Source: Camellia lanceoleosa (lineage: Eukaryota; Streptophyta; Magnoliopsida; Ericales; Theaceae). From it: DNA of 64,000 nucleotides. The position numbers were made by a program, and so were the translations under genes. Under the pieces are notes generated by a model. That model saw only the letters and a program-made list of their open reading frames with translations. It made no database searches and had not been told where the DNA came from. Of this stretch, positions 54,960 through 64,000 are shown one piece after another. Where the stretch lies: positions 80,567,551 through 80,631,550 of the forward strand of contig CM045761.1 in NCBI GenBank assembly GCA_025200525.1, given 5' to 3'. The stretch's first letter is position 1. Each line of letters begins with the position of its first letter.

Positions 54960-55800
54960 CTCGTTTTAAAGGAGTAATTTCAAGAGTTACTAAATAAGGG
55001 CTTTATACGCCTTAGTATTTCGCCATGGGGAGCACCGACCACTTTTACTAAGAAGAAGGATGGTTCGTTACAGTTATGCATTGATTATCGCAAGTTTAAT
55101 AGGATTACAGTTAAGAACAAATATCTGTTGCCTAGAATAGATGACCTTTTCGACCGACTTAAGGGTTCCCAATGTTTCTGAAAGATAGACCTAAGGTCGG
55201 GTTATCATCACTTACGAGTGAAGGAGGAAGATATTTTGAAGACGGCCTTTCGTACTTAATATGGCCATTGTGAGTTCCTTGTTATGCCATTTGGCTTGAC
55301 TAATACCTCTACCACTTTTATGGACTTGATGAATTGAGTCTTCCGTGAGTATTTCAAGAAATTTGTAGTGGTTTTTATAGGTGACATCCTTATTTATTCA
55401 CCTTCTGAGGAGGAGTATGAAGAGCATCTCTGCATTGTCTTACAATTGCTCAAGGAGCGTCGGTTATATACTAAATATGAGAAATGTGAATTTTGGCTTT
55501 TCTGAGGTGAAATTTTTGGGTCTTGTCGTTTCTGGGAACGTGGTTACTGTAGACTCTTCGAAAATTGAGGTCGTGCAGAATTGAGAGCGACCTAAGAATG
55601 CCTTCAAGATTCGTAGTTTTTTGGGTCTCGTTGGCTATTATAGGCGGTTTGTGAAAAACTTATTTACCCTAGCATCCCCATTGACTAAGTTAACCCGAAA
55701 ATGGGTAAAGTTTGTTTAGAGTGAGTCTTGTGAGAAATCTTTCTTGGAACTAAAAGCTAGATTAGTATCTGCACCAATTCTAATATTCTGGCACATCAAA
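54960..55800 (+). pseudogene. Gypsy reverse transcriptase, inactive
   Basis: Motifs in order: [63 protein letters not shown], then FIGDILIYS where F[IV]DDIL[VI]YS is expected, so one catalytic Asp is Gly. FLGLVVSGNVVTVDSSKIE and FLGLVGYYRRFVKNL follow. In-frame stops occur after GSQCF, FRT, LMN, VVQN and KFV. Confidence 0.8.
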
Positions 55801-56218
55801 CTTTGGTCACATTTTTATCACATGATAAATAATGATTAAAAGAGTATACTAATCTAGTCACATGATGTACTTTTAGACCGTTTAAATTTTTTTTTTGATG
55901 TACTATTACGTCAAATGATCTTCCCAATGATTGAGTCAGCATGGTTTAGTTAGAGCCAATTCAATTTAGACATTGGATTTTTTTTTCCTTAAAATCTCTT
56001 AGAGATTTTCTTCTTCTTTTTTTTTTTGGTACTATAATATTAATAATATAAGGCCTTTAGACGATAAATCCAAATTTGAATTTTCTCTATCCAAAGATCT
56101 AGGCGTTAAAATATTATGTTTGTAAGGACATTTTTATACCAAATGACCAAAATACTCATTCCTTTTCATACATGCATAAAACACTCATCGTCAACAATTT
56201 CAAACCCTAATCACTCAA
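55801..56218. other. AT-rich DNA, no gene
   Basis: T-rich runs only. The last 60 bp ('aaaccctaatcactcaa') look like a plant 5' leader leading into the microsatellite. Confidence 0.35.

Positions 56219-56289
<71 letters not shown>
56219..56289. repeat. Compound (CT)n(CA)n microsatellite
   Basis: About 14 CT units followed by about 21 CA units, then CATA units. Confidence 0.9.
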
Positions 56290-56292
<3 letters not shown>

Positions 56293-56324
56293 TACATCCA
56301 TCTTCTCTTCCGCCACCGTCGCAT

Positions 56325-56447
56325 ATGGTGAATAACCACCGCTTGTCACCATCGCAGCACGACTCTGATGGCGGTAGTGGTTCTAGTTCCAAGAACGAGT
56401 TGGAGTTGGAGAACACGAAACTTGCAGTTAGATTGCGAAGCGCGTAA
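56325..56447 (+). CDS. Short Ser/Glu-rich ORF, unrecognised (40 aa)
   Basis: Follows a (CT)n leader and a Pro/Ser-codon-rich stretch. Encodes MVNNHRLSPSQHDSDGGSGS and a charged helix-like end (NELELENTKLAVRL). 'gcgcgtaaag' near the stop could be a splice donor, making this a first exon, but no second exon was found within the window before the CACTA element. Weak support. Confidence 0.18.
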   Translation: MVNNHRLSPSQHDSDGGSGSSSKNELELENTKLAVRLRSA

Positions 56448-57619
56448 AGGAAGAGTGAATGAAGAACAGTTGATCCTAACGTCTTCCCTTCATTTTTTCT
56501 TCCTACAAACATTGAGCTTGAGGTGATCTCAGCGTTTTCGATTCTTCTTTTTCTTCATTTTCTCTTCCTGCAAACATTAACACAGTTGAGATGAAATTAG
56601 CTTTGGGTCTAGTCTTACTCATGAAGATATATATATATATATATAGATAAAAAGAGAGAGAGAGAAAGAAAGAGAACTAGATAGGGAAATGGTTTGGTGT
56701 TTGTTTTCCTTCTCTGATCATCACTCGAAAGTTTCTTCCTCTTTTCGATTTATTAGGTCAGATTTATTATAAAATGGATTTTTAGATAATCAAATCTATG
56801 AATTTCAATTTGTTGCTCATGTTTTTTCAGATCTATTTTCTTGTCCTAATCTAATAAATTTTTTCTTTTTCTTTTTCCTTTTTCGGTTTCCATGAAACCT
56901 TAGATCTAGCCTTACTCATGGAGATTTGAAATTTTTTGTTAAGATCAGTCATGAGATCTAGGTCAAATGATCCTTTTTTTTTGAAATTTTTAGCTATTTT
57001 AGCTTTTTAATTTATAGTTTAAGACAATTAATCAAAGTTATTTATGGAGTTAAACAAATAAGAGAAAAAATTGAGCAGATAATAAAATTTGGACAGATAT
57101 TTCAACATATAAGGGGAAAAATTGAACAGATAGGAAAAAAATTGAACAAATAAATACAAATTTAAATGGGTAGATTTGAAAAAATTGAACAGATAAATTT
57201 TTTTTCAACAAATAGGTTAATAATAAAATTGAAAATAAAATATTCTTCAAAATACACTACAACATTTTCTTAGTTTAGTGACATTTGAAAGTGCCACAAA
57301 ATTATTCTTCTAGTGACATTTTTTGGTCTTGTGACATTTTAAACAAGTGTCACTTCTATCGGTGCCACGATAGATACGAGTGCCACAGTAGATACTTGCA
57401 AGTGCCACTGCACCATCATGGCTAAAAACTTTCAATGACAATTTTAATGTCATGGTAGATATTATTTGTGGCACTATCAAGCGCCATTAAAAAAAGAGTT
57501 AGTGACACTTATAAGTGTCATTACACCATCAAGACTAAAACCTTTCAGTGACACTTTAATGTCATGGTATGCACTATTCGTGACGCTATCAAATGCCATT
57601 CGTGATGATAATTCGTTGT

Positions 57620-57715
57620 AGAACAATTTGATCCGTTCTTGCGGAGACTCGAACTGCCAACCTCCCGCACCATAAACCTTATACACCACACTCTTCCCAC
57701 TACATCTCTATAGCA
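57620..57715 (-). repeat. tRNA-derived SINE-like segment
   Basis: On the minus strand 'tgtagtgggaagagtgtgg' resembles a pol III A box, and about 35 bp further 'cagttcgagtctccgc' resembles a B box (GTTCGANTC). Length and target duplications are not resolved. Confidence 0.4.
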
Positions 57716-57834
57716 CCACATGATTATATATGCAACATATATTATTTATATAGTACATACATCCATATTAATATAAAAGTATATGTATAAACATAATTAT
57801 TTTATTGAACATAATTTATGTAAAATAAATTATT

Positions 57835-58489
57835 TACTACCAAAATAAAAAAAAGACCACTTTTGGCAACTAAAAATATTTTTTAGTCTCCAATTCTATA
57901 CTTTTGGCTACTAATTGTTTTTTAGTTGCTAAAAAACTTAACTTTTGTCGACCAAAATTGGATTTGGTCGCCGAAGATGCACTTTCAACTACCAAAATTT
58001 TGGTCATCAAAAATTTTTATTCCCGCCTTAGGATTTTAGTTCTCCCGCGCTAAAAATGACCACTTTTGGCGACTAAACTTATTTTTTAGTCACCAATTGT
58101 AGACTTTTGACTACTAAAATTTTTTTTGGCACCAAAAAACTTTACTTTTGGCTACTAAAATTTTTTTAGTCGAGAAAACCTATATAATCAGCGACCAAAC
58201 TTATTTTTAGTCGCTAATTGTAGACTTTTGGCTACTAAATTTTTTTAGTCCCCAAAAAGCTTTACTTTGGGCTACTAAAAATTTTTTAGTCACTAAAACT
58301 CATATAATCAACGACCAAACTTAGTTTTAGTCGCCAATTGTAGACTTTTGGCTACTAAAATTGTTTAGTTGCCAAAAAGATTTACTTTTGACAACTAATG
58401 CTGTTTTGGTAACTGAAAGCTATACTTTCAACGACCAAATTTTTTTTGGTCAGGAAATTTAGTCGTCCAATATGCTTTTTTCTATAGTG
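57835..58489. mobile_element. Nested CACTA-like element with GACTAAA repeats
   Basis: Many 'cttttggcgactaaa'-type words and ends TACTACCAAAATAAAAAAAA (left) and CACTATAGAAAAAAGC (right, minus strand). No clean 3-bp duplication (ATT left, TAT right). Composition is unlike the surrounding CACTA element, so it is an insertion into it. Confidence 0.5.
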
Positions 58490-58980
58490 TATATTGAGTT
58501 TAATTCATTTATTTTTAATCATTTACTGCATTTTAAAAATTTAGAAAATATATTGGCATTTTTTATGTTTTCAAAAATGTCATTATAAGCTTGGAAAGTT
58601 TTTGGCTTAATGACATTTCTCAAAATGCTATAAAATATTTGTTTAGGACACTTTTCACCTAAGTGCCATAAAAAGTAATTTGTACCTACCTAGTGTCCTG
58701 ACATTTTTTAAAAAATGCCATTGCAACTAAAGTTTAGTGGCATCTGTTAGTAAATGTTACGAACATAATTTTTTGTGTCATTATTTTATAAAATGCCATA
58801 AAATTGATGCGACATTTCTTTATTGAAATGCCACTAGAGTCTTATATGTTTTGTGGTTCTGTGGCATTTTTCTAAAACATTTAATGCCAATTTTTATTTT
58901 TGTGGCATTTTCTAAAAACATGCTACTAGTGTAGTGTCACTAAAGTGTAAATTTGTTGTAGTGACTTTTTTGTTGTAGTG

Positions 58981-59445
58981 AAGTGACACTTTTTTTAATT
59001 GAAATGCCACTAGAGCCTTTTATGTTTGTGGTTCTATGACATTTTTCTAAAAAATGCCACCAAATATTCTTTTTGTGACATTTTTTAAGAACATGCCACT
59101 AGTATGGTGTCACTAAAATATGTTTTTGTTGTAGTGTTGTGACACTTGTTCATTGAAATGTCACTAGAGCCTTTTATGTTTGTCGTTTTGTGGCATTTTT
59201 CAAAAATGTGCCACTAAATATCATTTTTGTGGCATTTTCTAAAAATATGCCATTAGTGTAGTGCCACTAAAGTATGTTTTTGTTATAGTTTTGTGACACT
59301 TGTTCATTGAAATGTCACTAGAGCCTTTTATGTTTGTCGTTTTGTGGCATTTTTAAAAAACGTGCCACTAAATATAATTTTTTGTGGCATTTTCTAAGAA
59401 TATGCCACTAGTGTAGTGCCACTAAAGTATGTTTTTGTTGTAGTG
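58981..59445. repeat. 155-bp tandem array forming the CACTA 3' end
   Basis: Three units, 58981-59136, 59137-59290 and 59291-59445, each ending in a TIR-like 'gtttttgtt(g/a)tag(t)' sequence. Each contains 'cactagagccttttatgttt' and 'gtggcattttctaa'. A partial earlier unit precedes 58980. Confidence 0.75.
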
Positions 59446-59756
59446 ATAACAAAATATACTTCTCACCAAAATATTTTATAAAGAGTGTTCTAAGAAGAAG
59501 AAGAAGAAGAAAAAAAAAAAAAAAAAAAAAAAAATCTCCTGAGACCTAGTGTCTTACACCTTCTTTAAAATAGACCTTTCACCAACTTTTTCTAATAATA
59601 AAGAGAAAATTTCGTACATGAAGCCTGAAGGGGTAGAATAACTCACTTTCTTACCCAATGCTAAAACTTGGGTGCAATCTTAGGCTTTGCATTATTCCAT
59701 GGTTTCAAAAGCTGAGGACAAAAGTGTACACATGTTACTTTTATTGATAAGTGAAT

Positions 59757-59915
59757 GAAAAATGACTTGGACCCCCAGTGGGGGTCACTGGGGGTCTCTC
59801 CTGATTGGCAGAAAAATAATTTTTTTTTTTTTTTAGGTTTGGACCAGTGACAGCGCGCCACCTGTCACTGGGGGTCACTGGGGGTGCCCCCAGCTGGGGG
59901 TCTGTAGCATCTCTC
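59757..59915. mobile_element. GC-ended Mutator-type MITE, copy 2
   Basis: 159 bp flanked by TAAGTGAAT (59748-59756 and 59916-59924). Ends GAAAAATGACTTGGACCCCC and GAGAGATGCTACAGACCCCC (minus strand). Repeated 'gggggtcactgggg' inside would form a strong hairpin. Confidence 0.85.
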
Positions 59916-59924
59916 TAAGTGAAT

Positions 59925-60498
59925 AAGGGTCTTTGAAAAGCAAAAACATAATTAATTAAATATATATATATATATGTATTTCTCTCCTAATGAAATTAGG
60001 TTGACTGGTTGATATTCAAACAGTGGCTATTCTAGGAATTTTTATCAGTAGTGTCAATTAAAAACTTAAATATCATATATTTTATAGAAAATTCATATTA
60101 ATTATTATATTACATATGGAGAAAAAAATCAACAAATTAATTTAAATTCTAAAATTATAAACAAAAATATTTCAATATATTGATACTATTGTTTAAGCAA
60201 AAAGACATGCTAAATATCTAATATGAGTTCAAAATTGGTGGGTTCAAAAGAGTAGGACTTAAAATTATAGGTTCAAAATTGTATTTTAGTGGATTCAATT
60301 ACTAATTTTTTTCCTAAAATCTAATATTTATATAATAAATAAATAAAAAAATTCAGTTAGGGGGTTCGGGTGACACCCCTAACCAAGCCTTGGAGCCATC
60401 CCCCTATTCAAAGAGAGGTTCAAGAACCAGGGTTACCCATTCAACACTCAAACCAAGCTTCCAGGATTATACGGTTGAGTCTAATAGAAAAATTACGG
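59925..60498. other. AT-rich DNA, no gene
   Basis: A (TA)n run at 59960-59976; otherwise featureless. Confidence 0.35.
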
Positions 60499-61152
60499 GT
60501 AAATTATAAATACACTTTTTAAAATTCGTTGGATTGTCTCTTATGATTTAAAAAATTAAAAATATTTTATTATCAGAATTTTTTATTTAAAACAATTAAC
60601 TGAAAAAATAAAATTCTTAACTGCTCTTCTAACAATGATTAATTGTGGGGGACTTGAGTGCATATCTCAATAGGGGAATTTATTGCTCAATAGGTCCTGT
60701 AATAATTAGTAACGCTTTTGTTTAAAAAAAAAAAAAAAAATTGTCAATAATTGTTAGTTTTTAGCAACAAATTAAAAATTTGTCACAGAAAATGGTCGCT
60801 AATTATCAATTTTAGCGACAGATTAAAAAAAAACGTCACAAAAAATACATTAATTGTCAATTCTTAGCAACCATTTGGTTAGCCAAAATTCAGCAATGAA
60901 TTGATATGACGTGATGAGAATTAAGTTTAATTATTAGAACTTGCTGGGAATTTATCCTAAAATTATACCTGAATTATTAATTGAAATAAATTGTTGATAT
61001 CATTAAAAACTGTTAATTGATTTGATGATTTATTAATACAAAATAGTCATTTGTTTTGAAATTATAAACTTCAAAAGACGGGATGTAATTTTCAAAATTA
61101 CATGAAACAAATCTTATTTTAAATAAATCTTAATGTGTGTATTTATAATTTA
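60499..61152. mobile_element. Foldback MITE with a second element nested inside
   Basis: Outer ends GGGTAAATTATAAATACAC and GGATAAATTATAAATACAC (minus strand) match the 9792 family; flanks AAAAATTAC and AAAAATTTA may be a decayed 9-bp TSD. At about 60672-60958 an inner inverted pair (GGGGAATTTATTGCTC..., and GGATAAATTCCCAGC on the minus strand) with 'aataggtcct' and 'gcgaca' repeats suggests a nested element. Confidence 0.55.
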
Positions 61153-61498
61153 TCCAAAAATTTAAATACTGCATAAATCAAATATCAAGTGAACTAATCA
61201 ACCCAAATAATTCCAAGATAATTTACTAAGGGTATGTTTGGTTGTCTCTTAAATTAAATTAGCCCATTCGTGTTTTAATAGCAATGTCAATGTGGAAATA
61301 TATTTTCTTCTTAAATATTGAATTGCAAATTTAGAAGGGGATCTTTTTTTTTTTTTTGCGCCAATTGATAGAAGAGTAATTACAAATATAAGAAATATTT
61401 ATATCATCAAATAGACTTCTAACTCACAATAGCTAGAAAAGAGTTAGAAAATCAGTAAAGTCTAACGTAACCAATACATCAAGCCCATCAAGCTCAAG

Positions 61499-61906
61499 GT
61501 GTGTGGTGGCTGCTGTGTGAAGGGCACAACAACCATTGCTGTGCAGCGAAATAGGTCCATTTCGGGACTCATTTCGATAATCCAAATATTTACATTTTAA
61601 AATACATCAAGTAGAACATGTCTGCAAAAAATCAAATTAATCGAATATCGTTAACCCTTTGATCCACTCACATTTGTATTCATTTTAATATTTTAAATCA
61701 TAATTATTATTTATTTTTGTATCTACAAATATGAGTGGATGAATGGGTTAACGATATATAATTAACTTAATTTTTTACAGACATGTTCTATTTAATGTAT
61801 TTTAAAATGTGAACGGTTCGAATTATCGAAATGTGTTCTGAAATGGGCCCATTTCACTATACAACAGTGACTGTTGTGCTCCCGTACAGCAGCCACCCCA
61901 CACCCC
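61499..61906. mobile_element. Mutator-type foldback element with long arms
   Basis: 408 bp with arms of about 180 bp nearly spanning the element and TSD AAGCTCAAG (61490-61498, 61907-61915). Ends GTGTGTGGTGGCTGCTGT and GGGGTGTGGGGTGGCTGC (minus strand). Confidence 0.8.
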
Positions 61907-61915
61907 AAGCTCAAG

Positions 61916-62564
61916 CCTAACAATTGCATGCAACTCCTCTAATGGAAGAGAAATAAATCATCTCTCACTATATATGAATAATTAGGGACGGGATCAGGAT
62001 TTTATTATTAGAGGGGTTAAAGATAGATAAAATTTTTTCACTATATATGCAAACGAACATTATGTACAATATGATATATAAACTATATATACATAAAAAA
62101 AAAAATTCAAATATTATAGAAACAATCTCTAATAGGATAAAGAAATTTTTTTAGTAGAAAATAAAGAGAAGGTAAGATAGTAGAAGCATGTGTTACATAT
62201 CTTTTATATTGTTGGATTATTTTATTTATAAAATAAGATATATATTTTAAAAGTGTTAATGGTAAATAAAAATTTTCACATAACCCCTCATAATCTTCTC
62301 CAAATTCCATTCTTGTGAATAACGATGTATTTTGTGATTTATAGTTATGGGATATCAAAACAAGTTATAACTTAAACTAATGACATCACATTTGTGCATT
62401 TAGGGTCAATGTGGGAAGTTGGCTAAAACTCCATTTTGGGCATTTAATCTATTTTGGATTATATTATCTCTCTATTTTTTAATATTTTTTTTAAAAAAAA
62501 TTAAAAAAAATCAAAAAATTAATTGTTAACAACTTTCCAAAACAACCCATAATTGTGTAGGTAG
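61916..62564. other. AT-rich DNA, no gene
   Basis: Short frames only, no motif, no paired ends found. Confidence 0.35.
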
Positions 62565-63072
62565 TGTTGAAAAAATAGTACCAAACTATATGGAAAATAT
62601 AATTTAAAAATATGCAAACGATTTTTGGTCAAAACCAAAACTGAAATTAATCGACATAATAATGTGATAAAACTTATAGTACATAAATCGATAAAACCTG
62701 ATCGAGTCGAGTGTGTGACACTCTTTCCTTAAGACAGATTCGTTCTCCTACCGATGTTTAGGATTCAATGGACGTCTATCTTTCAGGATAGAACGATCAA
62801 TGTCTTGCACTAGCAGCACTACTATTGCAAGCCTAGCGAACTTCGTTGTGCATGTACTCTCTTTTTAGAAAATTAGACTCAAGAAAATATGAGGAATCAA
62901 TGCAAAGATAAAGAGAAAAATGACTAATTCTCTATACAAATTGAAGTGAGGAAGATGGAATTTATAGACTTCTATGAGATTCTTTGGAAAGGTTGTGACT
63001 CTTCAAAAGGACGCATTTTCCAACTCAAAAGACACAACCATTGGAGTAAATTTAAATTCAAATTTTCCAACA
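62565..63072 (-). repeat. LTR of a minus-strand retrotransposon
   Basis: 508 bp, TGTTGAAAAAATAG...TTTTCCAACA (TG...CA), directly followed by 'atcccccacatgaatg', a polypurine tract on the minus strand. In element orientation this is the 3' LTR. The partner LTR would lie beyond the window. Confidence 0.6.
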
Positions 63073-64000
63073 ATCCCCCACATGAATGAAATTTACAGAA
63101 AGGACATGCAACAACATGCAGACAAAGAGAGAGTACATTAAGAAAATACCCTACATCGGGATAGGTAGCTTTCGACTTTGAACCTTCCCTAGTGAAAGCC
63201 TATCGGACTTACTAGCTAATCAGTGGACGTGATGCCTTGAACTGTTCAGCCGTTTGTGTAAGCTAAGACAATAGAATTCACATAGAATATCTCCAAACAC
63301 GGCTTAGTTCTCACAGTTGTGCCCGTTTTGGCCTTGGGCATCTGCTGGTATTTCATGAGTGCTTTAAAGAATTTTTCCTTATCAATTCTCATAGAAGCGG
63401 TCCCTTCACATTTATATAGGTGATCCTTATTTCGAGTCTCTTAAATACTCCTCTTGAAAAATAACCGTCTAAGGTTTTCAAGATATAAGTGATAATTAAA
63501 AGCATAGCTTACCCTAAGTTCCTTACATACAACACATGTTACAGATATCACTCTCATCATAGGAATGGATAGGAGTTAAAACTCCTTTAGTGATTTCTGA
63601 CGAGCCACGTATAACTTAGTTATCTGTTTGAACTTAGTTCTTGAGATCTCCAATCATCTAAGTAGGGTTACCATTATGATGACTTTGATATAATAGGCTT
63701 TAATCATATTCCTCTCGATAAACTTTCCCTCATTTGCTCTTTGGTCAAGCTTTTTGTTTAGCGGCTGCTATTTTTCATTTGACCTTCTCAATTATATATC
63801 ATGGAGTAGTTAGTGGATCCATTATATTATCTTTAGACAATATTCACAATTGAAAGCAAATGTCTTATGGTATTAAGTCTTTGATTACTTTGAAACTTAC
63901 CATTACTCTATGTCACTCCTATTTTTAAATTTAAATAATAAATATAGAGGTGTTCCTTAGGAGTTAATGAAACCATATTTGCTTCTACTCCAACTTTGTC
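63073..64000 (-). mobile_element. Internal region of the edge LTR element (truncated by window)
   Basis: Non-coding in all frames over 0.9 kb next to the polypurine tract, where copia RNase H or gypsy integrase would be expected, so the element may be a non-autonomous LARD/TRIM-type derivative or have a long 3' untranslated region. Confidence 0.4.

Larger units (their letters stand above)
53480..55800 (+). mobile_element. Ty3-gypsy pol remnant, interrupted by a hAT element
   Basis: A gag-end/protease/RT segment without LTRs or integrase. Protease and RT motifs are clear but carry many stops. Sequence on either side of the hAT insert is continuous when the insert and one TSD are ignored. Homology fades after the RT-RNase H boundary motif APILIF near 55790. 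Confidence 0.8.
57255..59445. mobile_element. Non-autonomous CACTA element (2,191 bp)
   Basis: Ends CACTACAACATTTTC and, on the minus strand, CACTACAACAAAAACATAC; 3-bp duplications ATA at 57252-57254 and 59446-59448. The subterminal DNA is full of 'agtgccact', 'gtggcatttt' and 'gtgacattt' words in both orientations. No transposase frame. It hosts at least two nested repeats. Confidence 0.85.

Noticed and set aside
56219..56289. Possible CRISPR or satellite array
   Set aside because: It is a simple dinucleotide microsatellite without spacers.
57600..57720. Possible functional tRNA gene
   Set aside because: A and B box-like motifs are present but no cloverleaf or acceptor stem could be formed; a SINE remnant fits better.

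Overview
This window is nuclear DNA from a flowering plant, most likely a eudicot. The evidence is spliced U-box E3 ligase genes with plant architecture, Ty1-copia and Ty3-gypsy elements, CACTA, hAT, Mutator-like and Tourist-like DNA elements, and an endogenous caulimovirid (plant pararetrovirus) fragment. Most of the AT-rich sequence is transposable-element debris; only two host genes look near-complete. The species cannot be named from the sequence.

Layout. 1-2.3 kb: a decayed vicilin-like (7S globulin, cupin) gene piece and one end of a CACTA-type element. 3.4-9.2 kb: a broken caulimovirid insert (coat region with zinc knuckle, protease, reverse transcriptase, RNase H, a second ORF and a TATA-containing leader) that splits one copy of an AT-rich dispersed repeat into halves at 3229-3435 and 9206-9420. 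10.29-25.61 kb (+): an eight-exon gene for the TPR/U-box co-chaperone ligase CHIP. Its 9.4-kb first intron holds a reverse-strand copia element (13661-19215), and other introns hold a 917-bp foldback element and a Tourist-like MITE. The donor of its last intron reads GA, not GT. 26-32.8 kb: MITEs, a Mutator-like element with 20-bp palindromes (27734-28221) and LTR-like remnants. 32.85-35.34 kb (-): a two-exon PUB9-type U-box/ARM gene, convergent with CHIP. 36-41.7 kb: (CT)n leader sequence, a short ORF, and a 2.6-kb solo LTR with perfect target-site duplications. 41.7-46.6 kb (-): a second copia element, gag-deleted, with 699-bp LTRs. 47-53.5 kb: MITEs and dispersed repeats in AT-rich DNA. 53.5-55.8 kb (+): a decayed Ty3-gypsy pol interrupted by a 476-bp hAT-like element. 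57.26-59.45 kb: a 2.19-kb non-autonomous CACTA element whose 3' end is a 155-bp tandem array, with further elements nested inside it. 59.7-62 kb: more foldback MITEs. 62.57 kb to the window end: an LTR and internal region of an element that runs off the edge.

The two host genes belong to the same broad pathway (U-box ubiquitin ligation), but nothing links them functionally beyond adjacency. Element boundaries were set by matching terminal repeats and target-site duplications by eye. All family assignments come from motif recognition; no database search was run.
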